Of a stretch of DNA of 5,978 bases, positions 1 through 5,978 are shown piece after piece. The notes under the pieces are model-generated. The model was not told where the DNA came from and did no database searches. It saw nothing but the letters and a program-made list of their open reading frames with translations. The position numbers and the translations under genes were made by a program. The stretch is from the NCBI GenBank assembly GCA_002839205.1, contig PGXP01000111.1, positions 1-5,978 on the forward strand, in the 5' to 3' direction. The stretch's first letter is position 1. Each line of letters starts with the position of its first letter. The DNA is from Spirochaetae bacterium HGW-Spirochaetae-9. GTDB taxonomy: Bacteria > Spirochaetota > Spirochaetia > Treponematales > Rectinemataceae.

Positions 1-1
1 T

Positions 2-199
2 GACTTTGAAATTGTCGATTCCCGAACCGGCGTGGCCAGGCGGCTGGCCCAGATTGTCGACATACTGGATAAGAGTGATGAAACGATGAAATCTCCGGAC
101 GAAAAAGGCCGTTTCATGCTCACGAGCGAGCCGCCCTTCGATCCCGCCTATGCGCAATGGGCCAAGCGTTTCGATCTTCTGCCGCCGGAACTCCTGTAG
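2..199 (+). CDS. murI: Glutamate racemase, C-terminal fragment (5' end outside window)
   Basis: An open frame enters from the left edge, gives 65 codons and ends at TAG 197-199. The segment DSRTGVARRLAQIV resembles the helix near the C-terminus of glutamate racemases (in B. subtilis a DSGEETAREV-type sequence). The later GRFMLTSEPPFDPAYAQWAKRFDL resembles the family's closing stretch, in which a 'FLTTG' strand is followed by a helix. The enzyme interconverts L- and D-glutamate in the cytoplasm and supplies D-Glu for peptidoglycan. The catalytic cysteines lie upstream and are not visible, so the call rests only on this tail. The gene is followed after 18 bases by rsgA, with no terminator seen between them, so co-transcription is likely. 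Another protein with a similar C-terminal helix cannot be excluded. Confidence 0.62.
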   Translation, partial: DFEIVDSRTGVARRLAQIVDILDKSDETMKSPDEKGRFMLTSEPPFDPAYAQWAKRFDLLPPELL

Positions 200-203
200 C
201 ATG

Positions 204-210
204 AAAAAGG
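204..210 (+). promoter_or_regulatory. Ribosome binding site of rsgA
   Basis: AAAAAGG lies 7 bases before the ATG at 218. It is a moderate purine-rich Shine-Dalgarno match in the short gap after the murI stop, and it supports the start chosen for rsgA. Confidence 0.55.
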
Positions 211-217
211 CTCAATC

Positions 218-1246
218 ATGACAGGCATAGTGCTTTTTTCGACAAACAACACGGCAAGGGTGCTCTGCGATGATGGAGCGGTGCGTCTTTGTACCATCAA
301 AGGAAAAAGAATAAAAACCCTCCATGGGCAGTACAATGGTCTTGCCGTCGGCGACACCGTGGATATCATCCCCACCGATATGGATCAGGGGCTTGTGTCG
401 AAATTGCACGAAAGGAAGAATACCTTCGGTCGATACAACGAAAAGGGGAGGTCGGAACAGGCGATTGCCGCCAATATCGACAGAGTATTCTGCATTACGT
501 CACCGCTGCTTCCACCGTTCCGTCCCCGTTTTATCGACCGGCTGGCCGTGATGGCCGGTTGGGCTCGGGTTCCCTTTGTCATCGTCCTCAACAAGATCGA
601 TCTCTGTCTGCCTGAAGACGTTCGGGAACGCCTGGAGAATTACCGTGACATTGGCTACACCGTCATCCATGCCTCAGCGAAGACAGGGGAGGGCATAGCC
701 CAGCTTCAGGGCTTGCTGGCAGGAAGTTTGAGCGTTTTCGGCGGACAATCGGGAGTGGGAAAATCGAGCCTTCTCAATGCTCTCATACCGGGAATCGGGC
801 GCAGAACCGGAGAAGTATCGGAAAAATACAATAGAGGCAAGCATACCACAACCATGGCTGAGATGATCATCGCGGATGGGGATATGCGAATTGTCGATAC
901 ACCTGGTATACGGAGACTTGCCCTGCGGAGTCTTCCTGCCGAAGATCTCGCTTCCTGCTTCCCGGAAATGCTGCCCCTCATTGTAGACTGCGCCTTTGGA
1001 TCGCGATGCACCCACACCGACGAGGAGGGCTGCGCTGTTGTCGAAGGGGTGGAGGAGTCTTCAATCCACCCCGACCGCTACGAGAGTTATCTCCGTATAA
1101 GGGAAGAGCTTGTGCAGCCTGTCGCCTGGAAAAAATCAGGTGTGCGCGATCCGGGCAGAAAGGAGAGGGGATTCTCGGGCAGGATACGCAGCAAAATTAG
1201 AGGATCGGGCTCTGCCGACCTCGACGAACACGACGAACTCTTCTAG
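218..1246 (+). CDS. rsgA: Small ribosomal subunit biogenesis GTPase RsgA (YjeQ/YloQ)
   Basis: This 342-residue protein has the full RsgA plan. An N-terminal OB-fold (about residues 1-65) is followed by a circularly permuted GTPase domain with motifs in the order G4 NKID (125-128), G5 SAK (153-155), G1 GQSGVGKS (176-183), G2 HTTT (209-212) and G3 DTPG (227-230). A C-terminal zinc knuckle has C258, C264, H266 and C272. The G4-G5-G1-G2-G3 order is diagnostic of this family. RsgA binds the 30S subunit late in maturation, hydrolyses GTP there and is released when the decoding region is ready. The zinc knuckle is C-x5-C-x-H-x5-C, one residue longer between the first two cysteines than the C-x4-C I recall from E. 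coli and B. subtilis. The tail (about 310-342) is basic and then ends acidic. The ATG at 218 has an AAAAAGG site upstream. The stop is 9 bases before mutS2. Confidence 0.96.
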   Translation: MTGIVLFSTNNTARVLCDDGAVRLCTIKGKRIKTLHGQYNGLAVGDTVDIIPTDMDQGLVSKLHERKNTFGRYNEKGRSEQAIAANIDRVFCITSPLLPPFRPRFIDRLAVMAGWARVPFVIVLNKIDLCLPEDVRERLENYRDIGYTVIHASAKTGEGIAQLQGLLAGSLSVFGGQSGVGKSSLLNALIPGIGRRTGEVSEKYNRGKHTTTMAEMIIADGDMRIVDTPGIRRLALRSLPAEDLASCFPEMLPLIVDCAFGSRCTHTDEEGCAVVEGVEESSIHPDRYESYLRIREELVQPVAWKKSGVRDPGRKERGFSGRIRSKIRGSGSADLDEHDELF

Positions 1247-1249
1247 TAT
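1221..1249 (+). promoter_or_regulatory. Possible mutS2 promoter inside the rsgA 3' end
   Basis: TCGACG (1221-1226, 4 of 6 to TTGACA) and TAGTAT (1244-1249, 4 of 6 to TATAAT, keeping the key T, A and final T) are separated by 17 bases. A standard start 7 positions after the last T of the -10 falls on base 1256, the A of the mutS2 ATG. Each box alone is weak and the -35 lies in coding sequence, so this is tentative. Confidence 0.3.
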
Positions 1250-1255
1250 TCATCC

Positions 1256-3763
1256 ATGTTCCTGAATAATGAGCACAGCCTGAAGCTTCTCGATTTCTTC
1301 AGGATGCGTGAGCGTACTGCCGAGTATTGCCTTTCATGGGAGGGAGGGGAACTCCTGCGTTCATCCTTTCCCATCGACGACAGACAGGCTCTTGAGCGCT
1401 TCAAGCGTGAGCTTTCTGTCCTTGTGGAGTATCTCGACTCGGTCGAGCTTCCCGGTTTTTCCTTCCCCCTCATCGAAATGCCTTTGAAGCATCTTGGCGC
1501 CGCTGGCTTCACCCTTGAACTCGAGGAGCTGTTTGCGCTTGGAATCTGGGCCAGGGAATTTGACAAGCTGGTTCTTTTCCTCTCCAAGGCGCGATTTGCC
1601 GCTTCAAAACGCGAACAGGAACCCCAGGCTGAGGCGGCCGAGCATGAGGGCGACTTCGATCCTGGGGTCCTGGCTCAGAATTGGGCTCTCCCCGAAGCCT
1701 TCAACCTCATCGAAGAAGCGCCTAAGCTTCAGCATGTATACAAAAGCATATTTGAAGTAGTGACGCCCGACGGCGAAATGCGCGATCTGCCCGAATTAAA
1801 GCGCATTCGAGACGCCATAACCCGCGCCAACAGAGAGCTTCTGACGATAGCCGATTCCTACAGGAACGACCCCGACCTGCGGCTGGCGCTTCAGTCAGGG
1901 GAACCGACCCAGCGCGATGGCCGCACCGTCCTCGCGGTGCGCGCGAATTTCCGCGGAAGGGTGAAGGGTATCGTGCACGAAGTCTCGTCCACGGGGCAGA
2001 CTGTTTTTATCGAGCCTGCGGCCCTCGTCGAGAAAAACAACGATCTCGTGCAACTCGAAGCGAAGCTCAGGGCTGAAATATTCAGGATACTCAAGGACCT
2101 GACGGCTGAACTCCGGAAGGACAGGTTTGCCGTTACTGATGCCAGGGTTTCGCTCGCTTTTCTCGATCAGCGCCTTGCGAGAGCTGTCCAGATACGGCGC
2201 GAGGAATTGATTCTTCCGGAAATCCGCGATTCCGGGTACACGATCTGGCGCGCCCGGCATCCCCTCCTGGGGAAAAAGGCCGTTCCCATCGATGTCGATA
2301 TGCCCGAGTCGGCGCGTACCCTCATCGTCACCGGGCCAAACACGGGCGGAAAAACCGTAACGCTGAAGACTATCGGCCTCTTCGCCCTCATGCACCAGTT
2401 CGGCATGGGGCTTCCCGTGGCTCTGGGGACGAAACTGCCTGTCTTCGACGCAGTCCTGGCCGATATTGGCGATGAACAGTCCATCGACCAGTCTCTTTCC
2501 ACTTTTTCGGGACACATGAGGGTGATGGCCGAGATCGTGAAGCACGCGACGAAAGCGAGCCTCGTTCTCCTCGACGAATTGGGAGCGGGCACCGACCCCG
2601 AAGAAGGCTGCGCCATCGCCATGGGCCTCCTCGATTTCTTCATCGAGAGGGGTTGCCTCACTATGGCCACAACCCATCACGGCATACTGAAGAATTATGG
2701 ATACACGCGCACTGGCTGCCTGAACGCTTCCATGGAATTCGACTCGACCCTCCTCGCGCCCACGTATCGGATCGTGATGGGCATACCTGGCGAAAGCCGC
2801 GCCCTCGAGATTGCGGCTCAAACAGGGCTTGTGGAGGAAATCGTAGCAAGAGCGCGCAGGTACCTCAGCGACGAGCGTACGGATATCGGCGAACTCATCC
2901 GCGGCCTCAACGAAAAGCACAGGGAGTTGGAGGTGCTTGAGCGCGAGCAGAAAAAGCGACTGAAGTCCGCCACGGAAGACCAGCGCAAGGCCGATCTCGC
3001 CGTCCTGCGGGTACGTCAGCGCGAGGTGGAACTGCGCCGCCACGGCCTCGGCGAACTGAAAATCCTGCTTGGCGAGAGCCGAAAAACCCTCGAAAATTTG
3101 GTACGCGAAGTGCGGGAGTCGGGAGCGAGCAGTGACAAGACCAAGGATGTCAAGAAATTCCTTGCCGATCTCTCCGACTCTGTGGAGCGTCAATATAGCA
3201 TTCTTGAAAGTGAAGAGCTTGAAGCCCGAGCAGATTTCAATGCAGGAAATCCTGTCGAAGCGACCGATCTTCGGGAAGTACTGGCGGAAAAAGGCGCAAG
3301 GCCAGCCCTGGTCGAAGGCGCCGAAGTAGTGTACGGAACACAGCGCAAACGCGCTCGACTCATCAGGAAGGCTTCGAACAATACGTGGATCATCGAAATC
3401 GGATCGGTTCGACTCAAGGCCTCCACGGCCGATCTTCTTCCCGTTTCTGCGACGAAGTTAGACAGGCCACTCTACGACGTGGAACTTGCGCGGGGAAGCG
3501 ATGAAAACCTGGCGCGCGCCAGTTTTGAACTCAACCTGCGCGGTTTCAGGCTCGCCGAAGCCCTCGCCGCTGTGGAGCGGCAGATCGATCTGGCCAGCCT
3601 GCAGGGCTTGAGCCTTTTTTCCATTATCCATGGCACAGGGGAGGGTGTGCTGGGCAAGGGAATTCACGACTACCTCAGATCCAGCCCTGTCGTGGAGGAT
3701 TATCATTTCGCCAGACCGGAAGAGGGAGGCTATGGCAAGACGATTGTCAGACTTAAGGTATAG
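1256..3763 (+). CDS. mutS2: Endonuclease MutS2 (MutS-family ATPase with Smr domain)
   Basis: An 835-residue MutS2 that lacks the mismatch-recognition domain of MutS. After an N-terminal helical core, including the conserved STGQTVFIEP stretch, the ATPase shows Walker A GPNTGGKT (360-367), the signature STFSGH (415-420), Walker B LVLLDE with D440/E441, and the His loop TTHHG (472-476). A long charged coiled coil (about 540-660), a KOW-like segment (about 690-730) and a C-terminal Smr domain (about 755-835) follow. Family members dimerise and bind branched DNA to restrain recombination; in B. subtilis MutS2 also acts on collided ribosomes. The Smr motif reads LNLRG (759-763), with N760 replacing the usual Asp of LDLRG, while HGTGEG (792-797) matches the HGxGxG motif. 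A charged insert (about 116-137) helps explain a length above the usual 770-790. The ATG at 1256 aligns with family N-termini but has no Shine-Dalgarno site. Confidence 0.96.
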   Translation: MFLNNEHSLKLLDFFRMRERTAEYCLSWEGGELLRSSFPIDDRQALERFKRELSVLVEYLDSVELPGFSFPLIEMPLKHLGAAGFTLELEELFALGIWAREFDKLVLFLSKARFAASKREQEPQAEAAEHEGDFDPGVLAQNWALPEAFNLIEEAPKLQHVYKSIFEVVTPDGEMRDLPELKRIRDAITRANRELLTIADSYRNDPDLRLALQSGEPTQRDGRTVLAVRANFRGRVKGIVHEVSSTGQTVFIEPAALVEKNNDLVQLEAKLRAEIFRILKDLTAELRKDRFAVTDARVSLAFLDQRLARAVQIRREELILPEIRDSGYTIWRARHPLLGKKAVPIDVDMPESARTLIVTGPNTGGKTVTLKTIGLFALMHQFGMGLPVALGTKLPVFDAVLADIGDEQSIDQSLSTFSGHMRVMAEIVKHATKASLVLLDELGAGTDPEEGCAIAMGLLDFFIERGCLTMATTHHGILKNYGYTRTGCLNASMEFDSTLLAPTYRIVMGIPGESRALEIAAQTGLVEEIVARARRYLSDERTDIGELIRGLNEKHRELEVLEREQKKRLKSATEDQRKADLAVLRVRQREVELRRHGLGELKILLGESRKTLENLVREVRESGASSDKTKDVKKFLADLSDSVERQYSILESEELEARADFNAGNPVEATDLREVLAEKGARPALVEGAEVVYGTQRKRARLIRKASNNTWIIEIGSVRLKASTADLLPVSATKLDRPLYDVELARGSDENLARASFELNLRGFRLAEALAAVERQIDLASLQGLSLFSIIHGTGEGVLGKGIHDYLRSSPVVEDYHFARPEEGGYGKTIVRLKV

Positions 3764-3793
3764 TTGACAGCGGTTTCATCGCTATGCTACTGT
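3764..3793 (+). promoter_or_regulatory. Strong sigma-70-type promoter for yebC-ruvCAB
   Basis: A perfect TTGACA (3764-3769) begins on the base after the mutS2 stop. After an 18-base spacer comes TACTGT (3788-3793), whose T, A and final T match the most conserved -10 positions. It is preceded by TG and one base (3785-3787), making an extended -10. Transcription would start near 3800, giving a leader of about 31 bases. Being the only sizeable gap in the window (67 bases), it probably opens a separate transcription unit. Confidence 0.68.
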
Positions 3794-3819
3794 TTTGCGT
3801 TATTTGCTGGTTTGGTAAC

Positions 3820-3825
3820 AAGGAG
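3820..3825 (+). promoter_or_regulatory. Ribosome binding site of yebC
   Basis: AAGGAG ends 5 bases before the ATG at 3831. It is the strongest canonical Shine-Dalgarno site with normal spacing at the head of a likely transcript, so yebC is probably well translated. Confidence 0.85.
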
Positions 3826-3830
3826 ATCCT

Positions 3831-4568
3831 ATGTCCGGTCATAGTAAATGGGCGACCATTAAGCACAAGAAGGGGCTGGCCGACGCCAAGCGCGGTCAAG
3901 CTTTCACAAAGTTCATAAAGGAAATTTCCATCGCGGCGAGGATGGGCGGCGGCGATCCGGACATGAATCCTCGCCTGCGCACCTCGATCCTCAAGGCCAG
4001 GGCCGCGAACATGCCTAAGGACAATATCGACCGCGCCATCAAGAAAGGCACGGGCGAACTCGAAGGCAGCACCTACGAGGAGCTCACCTATGAGGCCTAT
4101 GCTCCCGGCGGCGGAGCCCTCCTCATCGAAGTTCTCACCGACAACAAGAACCGCGCCGCGGCAGAAATCCGCAACCTTCTGACCCGTTCGGGCGCAAATC
4201 TCGGAACCACGGGCTCCGTCTCGCGCCTTTTCAAGCGCAGAGGCGTCCTGAGCTACGACGGCGAAGTCTACACCGAAGACCAGATCATGGAAGCAGCCAT
4301 CGACGCAGGTGCCGACGATGTCATCAGCGAAGAAGGCACCGTCGTCGTCTATACCGATCCGGCGAGCTTTGAAGACGTGCTCACCGCCATGAATGCCAAG
4401 AATTTCGCCACCCTCGGCGCCGAAGTTTCGATGATTCCCGATATCTACATGGATCTCGATCCCGATACGGCCGGCAAGGTACGGAAGATCATCGACAGGC
4501 TTGAGGAAAACGAGGATGTCCAGAACGTCTATCACAATATGGAACTTCCCGACAGCGAAGAAGAATAA
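3831..4568 (+). CDS. yebC: YebC/PmpR/TACO1-family protein
   Basis: A 245-residue protein of the usual family length. It opens with the hallmark MSGHSKWATIKHKKG and continues through FTKFIKEISIAARMGG, NPRLR, KARAANMPKDNIDRAIKKG (residues about 56-74) and YEAYAPGGGALLIE. The C-terminal domains include the SVSRLFKRRGVL stretch and end in an acidic tail (DSEEE). The family was long annotated as a transcriptional regulator (PmpR in Pseudomonas). The mitochondrial relative TACO1 promotes translation of COX1, and more recent bacterial work points to a role helping ribosomes through difficult sequences such as proline runs. Which role applies here cannot be read from the sequence. It is the first gene after a strong promoter and has a strong ribosome binding site. 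ruvC starts 3 bases after its stop, so the two are very likely co-transcribed and possibly translationally coupled. Confidence 0.96.
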   Translation: MSGHSKWATIKHKKGLADAKRGQAFTKFIKEISIAARMGGGDPDMNPRLRTSILKARAANMPKDNIDRAIKKGTGELEGSTYEELTYEAYAPGGGALLIEVLTDNKNRAAAEIRNLLTRSGANLGTTGSVSRLFKRRGVLSYDGEVYTEDQIMEAAIDAGADDVISEEGTVVVYTDPASFEDVLTAMNAKNFATLGAEVSMIPDIYMDLDPDTAGKVRKIIDRLEENEDVQNVYHNMELPDSEEE

Positions 4569-4571
4569 GCC

Positions 4572-5114
4572 ATGACCCTGGCCGGGAAAACGATGTCGGC
4601 GCCACTCCGCCCCGAGCGGGTGATCATCGGCATAGATCCCGGCCTCGCTTCCCTGGGCTATGGCCTGATCGTTGACCAGGGCGGCCAGATGAAGTATCTG
4701 GCCCATGGATGCATCACAACCTCCTCCAAAGAGCCCTCAGAACTCCGTCTTGCCGTGATTTTTTCCGAAATCAGCGCTTTGATAAAGCAATACAGGCCAT
4801 CGATCGGCGGCATGGAAGATCTTTTTTTCTTTCGTAACGTCAGTTCTGCCCTGCCGGTAGCCGAGGCGCGCGGCGTGATAAAGCTCGCCTTCACTCAGGC
4901 GGGAGTCCCTCTTGCCGAATTCTCACCGAACGCCATCAAGAAGGCGGTGACGGGCAGCGCGCGAGCCGACAAGCTCCAGGTGCAGGAGATGGTGCGTCTC
5001 CTCCTTGGCTTGAGCGCCATCCCCAAGCCCGACCATGCCGCCGATGCTCTTGCTGCCGCAATCTGCCGTCTCAATTTTGAAGGTCCTGCAGGCATTCTTT
5101 CCTCTGGCGCGTGA
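4572..5114 (+). CDS. ruvC: Crossover junction endodeoxyribonuclease RuvC
   Basis: A 180-residue Holliday-junction resolvase of the RNase H-like fold. It dimerises on four-way junctions and, with RuvAB, nicks two strands symmetrically to finish recombination. The predicted metal-binding residues are D22 in GIDPG, E82 in MEDLFFFRN, and H155/D158 in PDHAADALA. The phenylalanine three residues after the glutamate (F85) corresponds to the junction-stacking F69 of E. coli. His at the third acidic position is the variant known from Thermus thermophilus RuvC. The start is uncertain. The ATG at 4572 lies 3 bases after the yebC stop with only a weak purine-rich upstream region and could be reached by coupling. 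The in-frame ATG at 4593 (residue 8) would bring the N-terminus closer to the family norm, where only about 6 residues precede the first Asp. No terminator separates it from ruvA. Confidence 0.95.
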   Translation: MTLAGKTMSAPLRPERVIIGIDPGLASLGYGLIVDQGGQMKYLAHGCITTSSKEPSELRLAVIFSEISALIKQYRPSIGGMEDLFFFRNVSSALPVAEARGVIKLAFTQAGVPLAEFSPNAIKKAVTGSARADKLQVQEMVRLLLGLSAIPKPDHAADALAAAICRLNFEGPAGILSSGA

Positions 5115-5125
5115 ATCGCGATACC

Positions 5126-5134
5126 TGCTATACT
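5126..5134 (+). promoter_or_regulatory. Possible extended -10 element just before ruvA
   Basis: TG, one base, then TATACT (5129-5134, 5 of 6 to TATAAT) lies wholly inside the 27-base ruvC-ruvA gap. The expected start, 7 positions after the last T, is base 5141, one base before the ruvA ATG. I see no convincing -35 box, but extended -10 promoters can work without one. If active it would give an internal, nearly leaderless ruvAB transcript. Confidence 0.38.
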
Positions 5135-5141
5135 CTTTTCA

Positions 5142-5744
5142 ATGTTCAACAGAATACTCGGTACGCTTTCAGGCCGCACGGCCACGTCGATATTCGTCCT
5201 CACCGGCGGCATCGAGTGGGACATCTCCGTCCCTTCCAGGGCAGCCGGCCTCTTCGGACCCTCCGGCGAGCAGGTTGAGGTCTTCACCTGGCTTCATCAT
5301 TACGAGGACGGGATGAGGCTTTTCGGTTTTCCTTCCGAACACGAGAGGGCAGTATTCCTCGACCTGATGAAGGTGGAGGGCATCGGACCCAAGCAGGCCA
5401 TCAAGATTCTGTCAGGCATATCTCCCGCCGACCTCTCGGTGGCGCTGGAAACCAGCAATCTCGCCGCCCTCCAGAAGGTGTCGGGCGTAGGCCCCAAAAT
5501 GGCCCAAAAAATGGTGCTCGCCCTCAAGGGCAGGCTCGTCGAACTCGACGCTGAGGGCAATCCACCTGCCCCATCATCGCCATGGAGCGACGTTGTCGCC
5601 GCCCTGGCTGACATGGGCTTCGACAGGAAGGCCACAGAAACCGCGGTGAGGAAGCTCGCTGCCGATCTCCCAACTGGGGTCGATGGCGAACGCGAACTCT
5701 TCAGGCGCGCCCTCCTTGACCTCTCGGCGGGAGGCTCAAAATGA
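5142..5744 (+). CDS. ruvA: Holliday junction branch migration complex subunit RuvA
   Basis: A 200-residue protein with the three RuvA domains. The OB-fold (about 1-62) begins [11 protein letters not shown], close to the family's MIGRLRGTL start, and carries the acidic pin E55/D56 in [12 protein letters not shown], matching E55/D56 of E. coli. Two helix-hairpin-helix motifs follow ([14 protein letters not shown] at 77-90 and [14 protein letters not shown] at 112-125). A flexible Pro/Ser linker (about 138-148) leads to domain III (about 149-195), which contacts RuvB and regulates branch migration. RuvA tetramers hold the four-way junction flat and load RuvB motor rings. The gene sits 27 bases after ruvC, and its stop overlaps the ruvB start in ATGA. 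No Shine-Dalgarno sequence precedes the ATG at 5142, yet that Met aligns with the conserved family start; a -10-like element lies just upstream instead. Confidence 0.96.
   Translation: MFNRILGTLSGRTATSIFVLTGGIEWDISVPSRAAGLFGPSGEQVEVFTWLHHYEDGMRLFGFPSEHERAVFLDLMKVEGIGPKQAIKILSGISPADLSVALETSNLAALQKVSGVGPKMAQKMVLALKGRLVELDAEGNPPAPSSPWSDVVAALADMGFDRKATETAVRKLAADLPTGVDGERELFRRALLDLSAGGSK
5730..5734 (+). promoter_or_regulatory. Ribosome binding site of ruvB
   Basis: GGAGG within the last codons of ruvA lies 6 bases before the ATG at 5741. It fixes the ruvB start at the ATGA overlap and contrasts with ruvA, which has no such site. Confidence 0.8.
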
Positions 5745-5978
5745 AGCGAGCCGCAGCTGCAAGCCCCGATGCCGAAGAAAGAATTGGCACCATGGACCCA
5801 TATTTCAACCCCGCGGAGGATGAACGCGAAGCATCTTTGCGTCCTCACGTGCTCTCGGAGTTCCAGGGGCAGGCGCGGATCAAGGAAAATCTCTCCATTT
5901 TCATCCAGGCTGCCCGCGAGCGGACCGAGCCTCTCGACCACCTCTTCCTCATGGGTCCGCCAGGCCTGGGCAAGACGA
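5741..5978 (+). CDS. ruvB: Holliday junction DNA helicase RuvB, N-terminal fragment (3' end outside window)
   Basis: The frame opening at the ATG overlapping the ruvA stop stays open for 79 codons to the window edge. After a 30-residue leader ([14 protein letters not shown]..., less conserved) it enters the RuvB core: [19 protein letters not shown] (33-51), a helix [18 protein letters not shown], and Walker A GPPGLGKT (72-79) at the last visible residues. This is the diagnostic start of the RuvB AAA+ domain. RuvB forms hexameric rings that hydrolyse ATP to pump DNA through the RuvA-held junction. An inner ATG at codon 18 (MDPYFNP) would give a shorter protein nearer some family N-termini, but the GGAGG site 6 bases before 5741 favours the longer form. 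Walker B, the sensors and the winged-helix domain are not visible. Confidence 0.94.
   Translation, partial: MKRAAAASPDAEERIGTMDPYFNPAEDEREASLRPHVLSEFQGQARIKENLSIFIQAARERTEPLDHLFLMGPPGLGKT

Noticed and set aside
201..221. Six-codon mini-frame (MKKAQS) whose TGA overlaps the rsgA ATG
   Set aside because: It has no good ribosome binding site of its own and its AAAAAGG serves as the rsgA site. A coupling peptide is conceivable, but nothing beyond the chance overlap supports it.
1895..3193. Long minus-strand open frame of 432 codons opposite mutS2
   Set aside because: It lies wholly antisense to an unmistakable MutS2. Its translation shows no recognisable domain, and long antisense frames are expected opposite GC-rich codon usage.
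3769..3783. Inverted repeat AGCG / CGCT around the yebC promoter spacer as a mutS2 terminator or operator
   Set aside because: The stem is only 4 base pairs with a 7-base loop and no adjoining T-run. It is too short to claim as a terminator or operator.
3753..4706. Minus-strand open frame of 317 codons opposite yebC and the ruvC start
   Set aside because: It is antisense to YebC, a well-supported gene. Its low-complexity, Gly/Asp/Val/Phe-rich composition is typical of reverse-complement translation, and it spans the yebC promoter gap without its own signals.
5300..5941. Minus-strand open frame of 213 codons opposite ruvA and ruvB
   Set aside because: It is a shadow of two clearly identified genes. 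It is rich in Ser, Arg and Leu, as expected for the opposite strand, and shows no domain.
1..5978. Mobile element, CRISPR, phage or defence system
   Set aside because: All space is filled by conserved housekeeping genes on one strand with short gaps. I saw no direct repeats, transposase, integrase, tRNA or compositional break.

Overview
This 5,978-base window is a compact, fully co-directional (+ strand) stretch of bacterial chromosome, GC-rich by eye and almost entirely coding. It holds the 3' end of a probable glutamate racemase gene (murI), complete rsgA, mutS2, yebC, ruvC and ruvA genes, and the 5' end of ruvB, which runs off the right edge. I found no mobile element, CRISPR array, tRNA or rRNA, and no gene-free stretch longer than 67 bases. 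The wording of the YebC N-terminus (MSGHSKWATIKHKKG) and the general style of the proteins remind me of spirochaetes of the Treponema/Spirochaeta group. That assignment is tentative and comes from memory, not from a search.

Layout: the left half (1-3763) runs murI (partial) - rsgA - mutS2 with gaps of 18 and 9 bases. These genes concern peptidoglycan precursor supply, 30S ribosomal subunit maturation, and a MutS2 ATPase/Smr protein linked in other bacteria to recombination control and stalled-ribosome rescue. A 67-base gap follows, with a perfect TTGACA -35 box and an extended -10 element placed directly after the mutS2 stop. It looks like the promoter of a second transcription unit, yebC - ruvC - ruvA - ruvB (gaps 3 and 27 bases, then a 4-base ATGA overlap). 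That unit encodes a YebC/TACO1-type protein followed by the complete RuvABC Holliday-junction resolvasome. yebC next to ruvC is a widely conserved arrangement, also seen in E. coli.

I did not find an undescribed system here; the genes belong to well-known conserved families. The observations worth a second look are smaller. Two genes (mutS2 and ruvA) lack a Shine-Dalgarno sequence but have a -10-like element spaced so that transcription would begin at or one base before the ATG, so leaderless mRNAs are possible. The Smr domain of MutS2 has Asn where the LDLRG motif normally has Asp. The zinc knuckle of RsgA has one extra residue between its first two cysteines. MutS2 also carries a charged insertion near its N-terminus.
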